Origin: Clostridium estertheticum
GTDB lineage: Bacteria; Bacillota; Clostridia; Clostridiales; Clostridiaceae
NCBI RefSeq assembly: GCF_026650985.1
Contig: NZ_CP086239.1
Location: 3,348,001-3,412,000 of the forward strand
DNA length: 64,000 nucleotides
Reading direction: 5' to 3'
Every line of letters starts with the position of its first letter. The first letter of the stretch is position 1. Below are positions 25,051-33,973 of this stretch, in pieces. The notes under the pieces are model-generated. The model had not been told where the DNA came from. It saw only the letters and a list, made by a program, of their open reading frames with translations, and made no database searches. Position numbers and translations under genes: made by a program.

Positions 25051-25085
25051 AGGGTGTGCAATTTATTGAACACCCTTTATATTTT
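25049..25085. terminator. bidirectional terminator between fix and men operons
   Basis: AAAGGGTGT (25049-25057) pairs with ACACCCTTT (25070-25078), loop 12 bases, T-run after it on plus and A-run before it. It separates the convergent fix and men operons. Confidence 0.8.
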
Positions 25086-25972
25086 TAAAATATGATTGCT
25101 ATTAGTAATCCAACAACTACAGCTAAATGATATTTTAATCCAATTTTACTGATAAGCTCCATAGTTCTGCCTTTTGTATTCATGTTTTTATCATAAGATA
25201 TAAAATGAAATATAGATTTATAAGGAAAAAATATTAAAACAGTCACTAGTACAACAATCGGATAAATGTGTACTACACATAAAATAAATGTTAGTATTAA
25301 AAGCATTATTACATTAAAAATCCAAAGCTTTTCTGCATTTTTTACACCCATCAAAATAGGAAGTGTTTTTCTACCAACATCAAGGTCTTCTTGTAAATCA
25401 CTTATGTTATTAGATAATAATATAGTACTTATATATATTACTGTTGGAATTGCAACTAAAACTGTATTTAGGTTAATTACACCAGATTGAATATAAATCA
25501 CTGTTGTTGTTATACCAATACCCATTGTTACACCAGCAACAATTTCACCAAAAGGAGTATATGAAATCGGAAAAGGACCAAAAGCATATGAAATTGAAAT
25601 AATACCTCCTATAATTGCAATTAGCATAATATAATAACTTGTCTGACTAGCAATAAAAATACCAATCATACAAGCAGTAAGCTCAAACAAGAATATGACA
25701 ACCAAAACTTGTTTTGAAGTAATCTCCCCACTTACTAAAGCTTTTTCATCACCACTTTTTTTGTTATCTGCCCCACTTTTAAAGTCAGAGTAATCATTAA
25801 CCATATTAGTTGCACTTTGGATAAGTATCATGGCAACTATTAATAATATAAAATATAATATGTTAAATTTTAAAAAAGCATACTTTGAGTAAATTGAGCC
25901 TAAAATTACAGGTACAATCCCTGCAACAAGAGTTTTTATATCCATAAGTTTAATTATTGATTTAAACCTCAT
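25085..25972 (-). CDS. menA: 1,4-dihydroxy-2-naphthoate polyprenyltransferase
   Basis: A 295-residue UbiA-superfamily membrane enzyme that prenylates DHNA to demethylmenaquinone. First Asp motif NMVNDYSDFKSGADN near residue 60, second DLQEDLDVGRKTLPI near 195, and about nine hydrophobic segments. Last gene of the men operon, directly after the thioesterase gene. Side chain would come from the prenyl synthase of the convergent operon. Confidence 0.93.
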   Translation of the reverse strand: MRFKSIIKLMDIKTLVAGIVPVILGSIYSKYAFLKFNILYFILLIVAMILIQSATNMVNDYSDFKSGADNKKSGDEKALVSGEITSKQVLVVIFLFELTACMIGIFIASQTSYYIMLIAIIGGIISISYAFGPFPISYTPFGEIVAGVTMGIGITTTVIYIQSGVINLNTVLVAIPTVIYISTILLSNNISDLQEDLDVGRKTLPILMGVKNAEKLWIFNVIMLLILTFILCVVHIYPIVVLVTVLIFFPYKSIFHFISYDKNMNTKGRTMELISKIGLKYHLAVVVGLLIAIIF

Positions 25973-25975
25973 TTT

Positions 25976-26374
25976 CTACCTCTCCTTACCAAATGGATTA
26001 TCTTTATTTGATTTTATTATGGCGTTTGTAACTGTCATAAATGATATTAATACATTATTTTCATCAAACATTTCAACACTCCAAACATGAGATGTCTTCC
26101 CCACATGTATTAACTTTCCTTTTGCTATAATATATCCTTCTATTTTTTTTGCTTTCATATGATTTGCAGTAATAGTTTGCCCTACTGCTACTTGATCTTT
26201 ATTTATCTTTTGAAGTGAAGCATAACCTGTAATTGTTTCTCCAAAGGCAATTGTTGCACCTCCATGCAAATATCCGAAGGTTTGATCATGGAACTGTGTT
26301 AAATTCATTTTTGCTTCAAGTTCCCTATCTAGCACATGAATATATTCTATATTTAATCCATCTATTAAATTCAT
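25976..26374 (-). CDS. hotdog thioesterase, probable DHNA-CoA thioesterase MenI
   Basis: A 132-residue PaaI/MenI-type hotdog thioesterase. Signature HDQTFGYLHGGATIAFGETITGYAS contains the acidic residue and HGG loop typical of the group. The start is ATG 26374, 8 bases after AGGTGG and one base after the menC stop. Within a men operon the obvious substrate is 1,4-dihydroxy-2-naphthoyl-CoA, the step between MenB and MenA. Assignment rests on family plus context. Confidence 0.82.
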   Translation of the reverse strand: MNLIDGLNIEYIHVLDRELEAKMNLTQFHDQTFGYLHGGATIAFGETITGYASLQKINKDQVAVGQTITANHMKAKKIEGYIIAKGKLIHVGKTSHVWSVEMFDENNVLISFMTVTNAIIKSNKDNPFGKER

Positions 26375-26375
26375 A

Positions 26376-27485
26376 CTATTCACCACCTATTTTAATATAG
26401 TCTATTGTATACTCTCTTAAAGTAACTTCATCAATTTCCACACCTAACCCATAGCCTTTAGGAACTTTAATTATACCATTTTGAGCAATGATTTCTGGTT
26501 TAATTATATCTTTTTTAAAGTAGCGCTTTGATGATGATAAATCTCCAGGGATGAAAGTATCCTTTAAACTAGCTAATTGAACATGCAATATTTTAGAAAT
26601 ACCACTTTCAACCATGCTTCCAACCCAATATTTTATATTGCTTTCCCTGCATAAATCAATCATTTGCTTTGCATAATAAATTCCACCAACTCGACCTATT
26701 TTTATATTTAGCACCTTAAATGCATTTACCGCAATTGCACTCTTTAAATCCTTAATTGTTTGAATGCTTTCATCAAGACATATCGGCGTAATAATTTCTT
26801 TTTGAAGTTTTTGATATTCTAAAAAGTCTTTTGAATTAAGTGGTTCTTCTATGCAAATTAAATTAAATTCATCTAATTTTTTTATTTCATTTATTTGATC
26901 AACCTTATAACTTCTATTAGCATCTACTAACAATTGAATGCTTGGGTAAATTTTTCTAATAGCCCTTAATTTTTCAAAACCATCGGCCGGTTTAATCTTC
27001 ATTTTAAAGCGAGTATATCCTTCCTTTTGGTAATCACCAATTTGTTTTAAAAGCATTTTAATATCCAAATCACCTAGTACAATCCCTGCATAGATCTCAT
27101 CATTAGTTTCTTCATTAAATACTAGTTTCATAATGGATAACTTATTTCTTCTAGCATATAAGTCTACCAAGGCATTTTCGAGTCCTGACAGTGCCATTGG
27201 GCACGAGCTATCTAAATCTTTATGTATATCAAAAGGATGATCCATATCTTTACGAATTACAGCTTTAATATATTTATTTATTAATACCTTCTTTGAAGAT
27301 GCTAATGTCTCATTTGTATAAAAGGGTTCATTAAATGAAACCACTTCACCATAACCTACATTTTTAAGCTCATCCATAGCTTTAATTACAATTGTTTCAC
27401 GCCACTTTATAGAAGCCTGTGATGTTTTGAAATTAAAATTCAAAGGCATCCTAATATGAAAAAGTTCTATTTGTTCTATTTGCAT
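26376..27485 (-). CDS. menC: o-succinylbenzoate synthase
   Basis: A 369-residue enolase-superfamily enzyme dehydrating SHCHC to o-succinylbenzoate. Catalytic elements: FKMKIKP (KxK, near 160), LLVDANRSY (metal Asp), CIEEPL (metal Glu), CLDESI (metal Asp) and LNIKIGRVGG (second Lys). The NSAR/OSBS-like C-terminus is GDLSSSKRYF. Ribosome site AGAGGGTG. Lies between menE and menI. Confidence 0.93.
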   Translation of the reverse strand: MQIEQIELFHIRMPLNFNFKTSQASIKWRETIVIKAMDELKNVGYGEVVSFNEPFYTNETLASSKKVLINKYIKAVIRKDMDHPFDIHKDLDSSCPMALSGLENALVDLYARRNKLSIMKLVFNEETNDEIYAGIVLGDLDIKMLLKQIGDYQKEGYTRFKMKIKPADGFEKLRAIRKIYPSIQLLVDANRSYKVDQINEIKKLDEFNLICIEEPLNSKDFLEYQKLQKEIITPICLDESIQTIKDLKSAIAVNAFKVLNIKIGRVGGIYYAKQMIDLCRESNIKYWVGSMVESGISKILHVQLASLKDTFIPGDLSSSKRYFKKDIIKPEIIAQNGIIKVPKGYGLGVEIDEVTLREYTIDYIKIGGE

Positions 27486-27497
27486 ATATACACCCTC

Positions 27498-28829
27498 TTA
27501 TAAATCCCTTTTTAATATTTTTCCAACTGAATTTTTAGGAAGTTCCTCTAAGTAAATAATTTTTTTAGGAATCTTATATTTAGCTAATTTATTTGAAATA
27601 TACTCTAATATTTCATGTTCATATAAAGTAGATACCACATAAAGTATAGGAATCTGTCCCCACTTTTCGTCAATATGTCCAACCACCGCACATTCATCTA
27701 TAAGCGGATGTGTATATAGAATATTTTCAATCTCTTTTGGATAAATATTTTCACCACCAGATATAATTATATCTGTGCGACGAGCGACTATCTTCAAAAA
27801 ACCATCCTCATCTATATATCCCACATCTTCTGTATTAAAGTAACCAGCTATATTCTTTTTACCTATATATCCATCCATTAACATAGGACTTTTAAGTAAA
27901 ACCTCACCTACTCCATTTTCATCAGGTTTTTCAATAAGGATATCTACATTTTCAAGCGGCATTCCTACTGAATCAATTTTTTTTGGATATTCTAATACTG
28001 AAAAAGTAGTAGCCTGACTTGTTGTCTCCGTCATACCATAGGTCTTATATATAGGAATGTTCCTCATTATACTTTTTTCAACCAAAGCTTTAGGAATAAA
28101 TTCGCCACCTAAAAGCACAACACGTAGTTTATGTTTCTCTATTCTCTCAATAATCCTGTTTAACATAGTTGGAACAATAGATATCATATTGATAAAACCT
28201 CTTTCAATTAAGGTTAAAACTTGCTCTTCATCAAATTTTTCTAATATAGTAATTTGAGTTCCATTGTATAAGCTACGCATTAAGATAGTTAATCCACTAA
28301 TATGATACATAGGTAATACTAGAAGCCAATTGTCTCTCGTTGTTACCCCAATACTTTTTCGTGATGCTCTTACATGAGCAGAAAACTGTTTCCACCTAAG
28401 CGGAACAGATTTAAATTTACCTGTTGTAGCACTTGTATTCATGATAACAACAATGCTTTCAGCCTCAAACTCTTCAATTAGTTTTATATTTTTATTTTCA
28501 CTCTGGTAGACTTTATTAAAGCATATAAATTTCTCGTCATCAGAAAATACAACCTGAACCTTTGTAAGTTCCAATTGTCTTTTTATTTCACTATCTGTCA
28601 AATGAGTATTTAGCATTAGCACTTCTTTGCCCAGAAGTTGAAGTGCCAAAAAAAATAGTGCCATATCAATTGAGTTATTTGAATAAATGGCAACTCTTCT
28701 CTCAGTTTTTACATAGGAAGATAGTTTCCCAGCTAGGTCTGTTACCCGTTCATAAACTTCATGAAAAGTTAAGTCATTAATAAACCTTTTATTAGGGCTT
28801 TTATAATTTTGTTCCTTTAGCCAGTTCAT
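27498..28829 (-). CDS. menE: o-succinylbenzoate-CoA ligase
   Basis: A 443-residue adenylate-forming enzyme that activates o-succinylbenzoate with CoA. ANL motifs: VVIMNTSATTGKFKSVPL (P-loop-like), KTYGMTETTSQ, GYFNTEDVGYIDEDGFLKIVARRTDIIISGGENIYP and the terminal lysine in NSVGKILKRDL. The length is typical for MenE. Gap to menB 24 bases. Confidence 0.93.
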   Translation of the reverse strand: MNWLKEQNYKSPNKRFINDLTFHEVYERVTDLAGKLSSYVKTERRVAIYSNNSIDMALFFLALQLLGKEVLMLNTHLTDSEIKRQLELTKVQVVFSDDEKFICFNKVYQSENKNIKLIEEFEAESIVVIMNTSATTGKFKSVPLRWKQFSAHVRASRKSIGVTTRDNWLLVLPMYHISGLTILMRSLYNGTQITILEKFDEEQVLTLIERGFINMISIVPTMLNRIIERIEKHKLRVVLLGGEFIPKALVEKSIMRNIPIYKTYGMTETTSQATTFSVLEYPKKIDSVGMPLENVDILIEKPDENGVGEVLLKSPMLMDGYIGKKNIAGYFNTEDVGYIDEDGFLKIVARRTDIIISGGENIYPKEIENILYTHPLIDECAVVGHIDEKWGQIPILYVVSTLYEHEILEYISNKLAKYKIPKKIIYLEELPKNSVGKILKRDL

Positions 28830-28853
28830 AGTATCTCACCTTCCTAAATTTAT

Positions 28854-29696
28854 TTATGGGAATTTAGGGAATTTATCAAAATTAGGATCTCGTTTTTCTT
28901 TAAAAGCATCGCGACCCTCTTTTGCCTCCTCTGTAGTATAAAATAACAAAGTAGCATCTCCTGCTAATTGTTGTAATCCAGCTAATCCATCCGTATCTGC
29001 ATTAAAAGATGCTTTTAAGAAACGTAGCGCCGTTGGCGAATGTTGCATTATTTCTTTTGCCCATTTAACTGTTTCCTGTTCTAACTTATCAAATGGGACT
29101 ACTGTATTTATAAGTCCCATATCTAAAGCCTCTTTAGCTGAATATTGACGACACAAATACCAAATTTCACGTGCTTTTTTATGGCCCACAATACGTGCTA
29201 GATATCCTGCACCATACCCACCGTCAAAAGAACCTACTTTGGGTCCTGTTTGACCAAATTTAGCATTTTCAGAAGCTATTGTTAAGTCGCATACTATATG
29301 TAAGACATGTCCACCACCAATTGCATATCCATTAACCATTGCGATAACTGGTTTTGGGATAATTCTAATTAAATGTTGCAAATCTAAAACATTTAAACGT
29401 GGGATATTGTCATCACCAACATATCCTCCATTTCCGCGTACTTTTTGATCTCCTCCTGAGCAAAACGCTTCATTCGCAACGCCTTGACCATGATTAGCAC
29501 CAGTTAAAATAACCACGCCTATTTTACTATCTTCACGAGCCATAGTAAACGCATGAATTAATTCCATTATAGTTTTAGGACGAAAAGCATTTCGCACTTC
29601 AGGTCGATTAATTGTAATCTTTGCAATTCCATCATAAGTTTCATATTTAATATCTTCATAATTACGCAATGAGTCTTTCCAATCAAATTTTTCCAT
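28854..29696 (-). CDS. menB: 1,4-dihydroxy-2-naphthoyl-CoA synthase
   Basis: A 280-residue crotonase-family enzyme catalysing ring closure of o-succinylbenzoyl-CoA. Motifs typical of Men[60 protein letters not shown] and the C-terminal [11 protein letters not shown]. Ribosome site AAAGGAG. Highly conserved. Confidence 0.96.
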   Translation of the reverse strand: MEKFDWKDSLRNYEDIKYETYDGIAKITINRPEVRNAFRPKTIMELIHAFTMAREDSKIGVVILTGANHGQGVANEAFCSGGDQKVRGNGGYVGDDNIPRLNVLDLQHLIRIIPKPVIAMVNGYAIGGGHVLHIVCDLTIASENAKFGQTGPKVGSFDGGYGAGYLARIVGHKKAREIWYLCRQYSAKEALDMGLINTVVPFDKLEQETVKWAKEIMQHSPTALRFLKASFNADTDGLAGLQQLAGDATLLFYTTEEAKEGRDAFKEKRDPNFDKFPKFP

Positions 29697-29709
29697 ATCT
29701 TCACTCCTT

Positions 29710-30507
29710 TTAATTTTTTAAAAATTTATTTAAAACTTTAATAAATGCGTTAATATCTTCAATATGAGTATTATGTCCACATCCATCTATTATTACATGC
29801 TTTACATTTTTATTAAGCTTTCCAAAATTCTTGCCAACTACTCTATATTTTTTATCATATTCACCACTTATATATAATATAGATATAGATAATTTAATGA
29901 TTTTGCCTTTTAAGCATGGAAATTTTCCTTGGCCAGTGCTCTTCAAAGTGTTTGAAAGTGCTCTAGTACTATTGCCTAACCGTCTTTTATTTATTTCATT
30001 AATCATAGACTTTGATAACCTTTTTTGTGATTCGAAAATATTTAAGTGACTCCAATATTCACTAAACCATTCTATTCCATTTTTCTCTATCTGTTTTGCT
30101 AACACTAAGTCATTTCTTCTACGCTTTAATCGATTTAGAACTCCATCTTCACCATAAGAAGCACTCTCTAAAATCAACTTATCTATTTCCTTTGGATAAA
30201 TCAAAGCATATGCTAATGCAATACGACCACCCATAGAATAACCTAACATTGTGTATTTCTTTAACCCTAATTGAAAAATGAGTTTATTTAGATGCCTGAG
30301 CATTACTTTAAAGGAATAATATTTACGAAGCTTTGGTTTATCACTTTTCCCATGTCCAATTAAATCTATTAATATCAACTTATACCCATCTAATTCAATA
30401 AATTCCCATGTATTTGCATTTTCTGAGAAGCCATGCAAACAAATAATTGGTTTTCCTTCACCCCTTACTTCAATATGATATTTAATATTTTCAATTTCAA
30501 TGAACAT
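29710..30507 (-). CDS. menH: SHCHC synthase MenH (alpha/beta hydrolase)
   Basis: A 265-residue alpha/beta hydrolase. Oxyanion region [13 protein letters not shown], nucleophile elbow [10 protein letters not shown] (Ser near 98), Asp in SGEYDKKY and His in [10 protein letters not shown]. In this operon position it would eliminate pyruvate from SEPHCHC to give SHCHC. Sits between menD and menB as usual in Firmicutes. Confidence 0.88.
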   Translation of the reverse strand: MFIEIENIKYHIEVRGEGKPIICLHGFSENANTWEFIELDGYKLILIDLIGHGKSDKPKLRKYYSFKVMLRHLNKLIFQLGLKKYTMLGYSMGGRIALAYALIYPKEIDKLILESASYGEDGVLNRLKRRRNDLVLAKQIEKNGIEWFSEYWSHLNIFESQKRLSKSMINEINKRRLGNSTRALSNTLKSTGQGKFPCLKGKIIKLSISILYISGEYDKKYRVVGKNFGKLNKNVKHVIIDGCGHNTHIEDINAFIKVLNKFLKN

Positions 30508-30516
30508 ATTATCACC

Positions 30517-32166
30517 CTACAATGTTGTGTATTTATCATGTAATTTTTTACTTAACTCTGAATCTATTTTTACCTCAATTAACTTAATTCCCTCCATTGT
30601 TAATGCTTCATTGAAATCAGCATCAAAAGACTTATAATCTTTTGCTTCAAAATATATTGTATTATACAAAGTTTTTAAACCTTCAAAGTTTATTCCCTGC
30701 GGGGTTAAAAATAAATGTTCGAAGTGATTTCCTTTACTTTGAGGTAAGTACCTAAAAATTCCTCCCCCATCATTATTAAGTAACAGTATAATTAAATTTA
30801 ATTTATGTGTTTTTCCAATTAGTAATCCATTTAAATCATGGTGAAATGCTAAATCGCCTGTTAAAAGAACCGTTGGATGATTTGAAGTAGATATACCTAG
30901 TGCGGTGGAAACAGTGCCATCAATCCCATTTGCGCCTCTGTTACATAACACCTTTATATTTTGATTACGGGCTTCAAAGAAGTAATCCATATCCCGTATT
31001 GCCATACTATTTGCTACGACTAATCTACTTTTCGCAGGCAGCATACTTTGCAAATTTTGAATTAGTTTTCCTTCAAACAATCGCCCTTCACCCTTTGCAC
31101 CATTCAGTTGTTCACGCATTTGTTTCTGATATCTTAACCATTTATCTAAATATTCTCTGTTATCATGTTCTGTACAAATAGACTCAGCAAACAATTTTGG
31201 TGAAGCCTTAATATATATTTTAGTTGACAATGATGGATTACAATACTTAGAGCTTTCACCTACTTGTACATATAAGGCCTCCTGATGCATGGTTAAAAAA
31301 TGCTGCAACCGTTTCGAAACAGGTACTTGACCAATGTGAATAATAAATTCAGGCTCTAATTCTTTTTTAATATCATCATTTTTTAAAAAGGCATCATAAC
31401 TATCAATTATAATATCATTTGAGTAATTTCGCATATTTGAAATTGGATCAGCGAGTATGGGTGCTTTTAAGCGTTCTCCCATTTCTATCACTTCTTCATG
31501 ATAGTTTGAATAGGCATCCCCACCACAAATTATAATTCCATTTTTATTTTTAAAAATGGAGACATCTAAACAACCTTTAATTTCCCCTTGAATGTATTCA
31601 AATTTAATTTTTGATCGTCCTACAGTAAAATTAAGCTTACTCAAATCTGGAATTAAAGGATCGCGGATTGGTATGTTAATATGAATTACCCCATATTCTT
31701 TTGACATAGCACTTGTATATGCCCTCTGCATAACAATGCGTACATATCTGTACATGTTGTCACTTTCTTCAGGCAAAGCTAACTCTTCATAGTATTTTGT
31801 GAAATCGCCAAATATTTTATTTTGATCAATCGTTTGTGGTGCCCCAACATTACGTAGTTCGGGGGGCCGATCAGCCGTTAACACAATTAATGGAACTCCC
31901 GAATACTTTGCTTCTACAATTGCAGGTAAATAATTTGCTACCGCAGTACCTGATGTACAAACTAGCACCACAGGCCTTGTCTGCTCTTTAGCTATTCCAA
32001 GTGCAAAAAAACCTGCAGAACGCTCATCCACATTTACAAAAATATTAAAATCATGTTCACAAAATAATATTGATAAAGGTGTTGACCTTGAGCCTGGACT
32101 AATTACAACTTCACGCACACCTAATTGATATAATTCGTCAACTAACGCCGCAATATAATTTGTCAT
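30517..32166 (-). CDS. menD: SEPHCHC synthase MenD
   Basis: A 549-residue thiamine-diphosphate enzyme adding the succinic semialdehyde unit from 2-oxoglutarate to isochorismate. N-terminal [12 protein letters not shown] and [14 protein letters not shown] with the ThDP-activating glutamate; C-terminal cofactor motif [13 protein letters not shown]...[20 protein letters not shown]. Length is as expected. Stop is separated from menH by 9 bases and menF ends 16 bases upstream. Confidence 0.95.
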   Translation of the reverse strand: MTNYIAALVDELYQLGVREVVISPGSRSTPLSILFCEHDFNIFVNVDERSAGFFALGIAKEQTRPVVLVCTSGTAVANYLPAIVEAKYSGVPLIVLTADRPPELRNVGAPQTIDQNKIFGDFTKYYEELALPEESDNMYRYVRIVMQRAYTSAMSKEYGVIHINIPIRDPLIPDLSKLNFTVGRSKIKFEYIQGEIKGCLDVSIFKNKNGIIICGGDAYSNYHEEVIEMGERLKAPILADPISNMRNYSNDIIIDSYDAFLKNDDIKKELEPEFIIHIGQVPVSKRLQHFLTMHQEALYVQVGESSKYCNPSLSTKIYIKASPKLFAESICTEHDNREYLDKWLRYQKQMREQLNGAKGEGRLFEGKLIQNLQSMLPAKSRLVVANSMAIRDMDYFFEARNQNIKVLCNRGANGIDGTVSTALGISTSNHPTVLLTGDLAFHHDLNGLLIGKTHKLNLIILLLNNDGGGIFRYLPQSKGNHFEHLFLTPQGINFEGLKTLYNTIYFEAKDYKSFDADFNEALTMEGIKLIEVKIDSELSKKLHDKYTTL

Positions 32167-32182
32167 TCATTTCTCCTCCTCA

Positions 32183-33328
32183 CTATAAACTTTCAATTAT
32201 TGTTTTTAATTTATCTTTTGTTTCAATGTATTCAACTTCACAATTCGATTTATCAACTATGCCACAGCCAACGCATGCATATGCTATATTTTTTTCAATT
32301 AGAGCAGATCTTATTCCTGATACAAATATACCGTCCCCATTTCCATCAATTATGCCAATAGGTGCCGCATACAAACCTCTCTCATGTTTTTCATATTTTT
32401 TAATTAATTCCATAGCTTTATCTACCGGATACCCCCCTAAAGCAGGTGTTGGGTGAAGCCTTTTTACCCATTGAAGTAAAGTGCTATTTTTATCTTTTCC
32501 ATGAATCGCTGTTTGTAAATGATGAAGATTTTTTAGTGTTAAAATTTTAGTTTCATCTACTATCAATCCATCTGTAAATCTCTTCATAACATTAACTATT
32601 GAATTAATAACAATTTGATGTTCATGACGATTTTTAGTATCCTTTAACAAAACTTCCTTCTGTAATTCATCATTTTCATTACTTCGCAAAATAGTGCCAG
32701 CAAGTGCATAACTTAACACCATATTTTTTTCTTTTTGAACCAAAATCTCTGGCGTTGCACCTACAAATGTTTTTCCATCCTTATAGTATCCAAATACAAA
32801 GCTATTTATGTTGTGTTTCAAAAGCTTTTGCAAAACACTTTCTACGTTTATCAAACTATTACATTGAACTTTAACTTCTCTAGAAATAACAACTTTATTT
32901 ACCTCTTTACTTGATATTGCATCTTTCGCCGCAGAAAATATTTGTGTCCATGCTTTATAATCGTCCATTCCATTTTTGTAAGAATGTTCACAAACCTCTA
33001 ACTCTCTATTTTCAATTTCAACAAAATCGTTAAAATAATAAAACGTTTGTTTTCCATCTTTTTTTACAAGATAATATTCAAATGCAATATTTTCATTACC
33101 AAACTCGGCCCATTTTTCATCTTTGATTGAATCAAAGAATGTCATTGATGAAAAGATATATAAATAATCTTTTAAATTTTCATCAATAGAAAAAGTTTTT
33201 AACCGTTTCGCTCCCAATATAAACTCCTTTTTTAAAGGATTATAAAATAAAAACCTTTCCTCGTTCTCAAAATGCTTCCAGAATGAAAGCGGATTATCCA
33301 ATTTAATCTGTTTCTCATGATATTTCAA
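32183..33328 (-). CDS. menF: isochorismate synthase MenF
   Basis: A 381-residue chorismate-binding enzyme converting chorismate to isochorismate. Motifs: KVVISREVKV, FVGATPEILVQ, LAGTILRS, KNRHEHQIVI, LHHLQTAIHG, LHPTPALGGYPVDKA and the C-terminal CVGCGIVDKSNCEVEYIETKDKL. I use TTG 33328 as start, 6-7 bases after GAGGTG; an in-frame GTG nine bases earlier overlaps that site. First gene of the eight-gene men operon. Confidence 0.93.
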   Translation of the reverse strand: MKYHEKQIKLDNPLSFWKHFENEERFLFYNPLKKEFILGAKRLKTFSIDENLKDYLYIFSSMTFFDSIKDEKWAEFGNENIAFEYYLVKKDGKQTFYYFNDFVEIENRELEVCEHSYKNGMDDYKAWTQIFSAAKDAISSKEVNKVVISREVKVQCNSLINVESVLQKLLKHNINSFVFGYYKDGKTFVGATPEILVQKEKNMVLSYALAGTILRSNENDELQKEVLLKDTKNRHEHQIVINSIVNVMKRFTDGLIVDETKILTLKNLHHLQTAIHGKDKNSTLLQWVKRLHPTPALGGYPVDKAMELIKKYEKHERGLYAAPIGIIDGNGDGIFVSGIRSALIEKNIAYACVGCGIVDKSNCEVEYIETKDKLKTIIESL

Positions 33329-33345
33329 ATTATACACCTCTATAT

Positions 33346-33370
33346 CTGAATTATAATAAATCTTATAAAC
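33346..33370 (-). promoter_or_regulatory. promoter of men operon
   Basis: Minus strand: TTTATAAGATTT followed by TATAAT (33355-33350) and TTCAG. The block is nearly the same as before hepT (16405-16429). No good -35 at 17 bases, which suggests activator dependence or a common regulator site. Confidence 0.5.
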
Positions 33371-33479
33371 TAGAATATACTACTCAATTCACCCATAAGA
33401 ATTAATATTGATATTATTCTTCCCATATTTATCTCTCCACTCTTTTTTTTGTTATAACTTATTATAGAAAATACTTATA

Positions 33480-33713
33480 AAGATTTTATGTAGAAATGCA
33501 ACATTCAAAGAAATTTTCAAAATAAAAACCTGGGATATTGAGTTTAAGGCGAATAACCCAGGCTTATGGCCAAATAATAACATCATCATAGAAGTACATG
33601 ACAATGGCATTGGTATTTCTAATAAAGATTTCAAGACATTTAATAAAAAAGGTTCAAGTATTACATTTTGTGTAATACTTGAACCTTTCATTAATTTAAA
33701 TTTTATTATTTAA
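33480..33713 (+). pseudogene. possible histidine kinase C-terminal relic
   Basis: An open stretch on the plus strand reads IIIEVHDNGIGISNKDF, like the G1 box of a HATPase domain. It then jumps to KKGSSITFCVILEPF, which resembles the extreme C-terminus of histidine kinases. The F and G2 boxes between are missing, and no start or upstream kinase part is present. The adjacent copZ terminator overlaps it. It occupies the otherwise gene-free 386-base gap between menF and copZ. Low confidence because the match is short. Confidence 0.4.
33645..33685 (-). terminator. terminator of csoR-copA-copZ operon
   Basis: A perfect 15-bp stem (GGTTCAAGTATTACA and complement) with a 5-base loop, followed by TTTTTT on the minus strand, 30 bases after the copZ stop. 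Confidence 0.88.
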
Positions 33714-33714
33714 T

Positions 33715-33927
33715 CTATGCTTTTTCTATCTTTACAACATCGTATCCTGCATCTTCAATAGCAAGTTTTATAACATCATCACTAATACTGTCACCAATTT
33801 CAGCAGTTGCAACCTTACTTTCAAGATTCACCTCAATTTCTGTTGCTCCAATTTCATTTAATGCCTCACTAACATGGTTTACACAATGTCCACAGCTCAT
33901 ACCTTCTACGTATATTTTCTTTTTCAT
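33715..33927 (-). CDS. copZ: copper chaperone CopZ (HMA domain)
   Basis: A 70-residue heavy-metal-associated domain with the metal loop GMSCGHC (residues 9-15) and the usual beta-alpha-beta-beta-alpha-beta length. It would carry Cu(I) to CopA, encoded 46 bases upstream. The next HMA protein at 52471-52683 is a close paralogue (same MKKKIY start and EEAGYxV pattern). Confidence 0.9.
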   Translation of the reverse strand: MKKKIYVEGMSCGHCVNHVSEALNEIGATEIEVNLESKVATAEIGDSISDDVIKLAIEDAGYDVVKIEKA

Positions 33928-33973
33928 TTTTATTGCTCCTTTCCAATTTTAATTTCTCATATATTGAGAACCT

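Noticed and set aside
33452-33691. 79-residue open reading frame on the minus strand
   Set aside because: No ribosome site; antisense to the kinase-like fragment and containing the copZ terminator hairpin.
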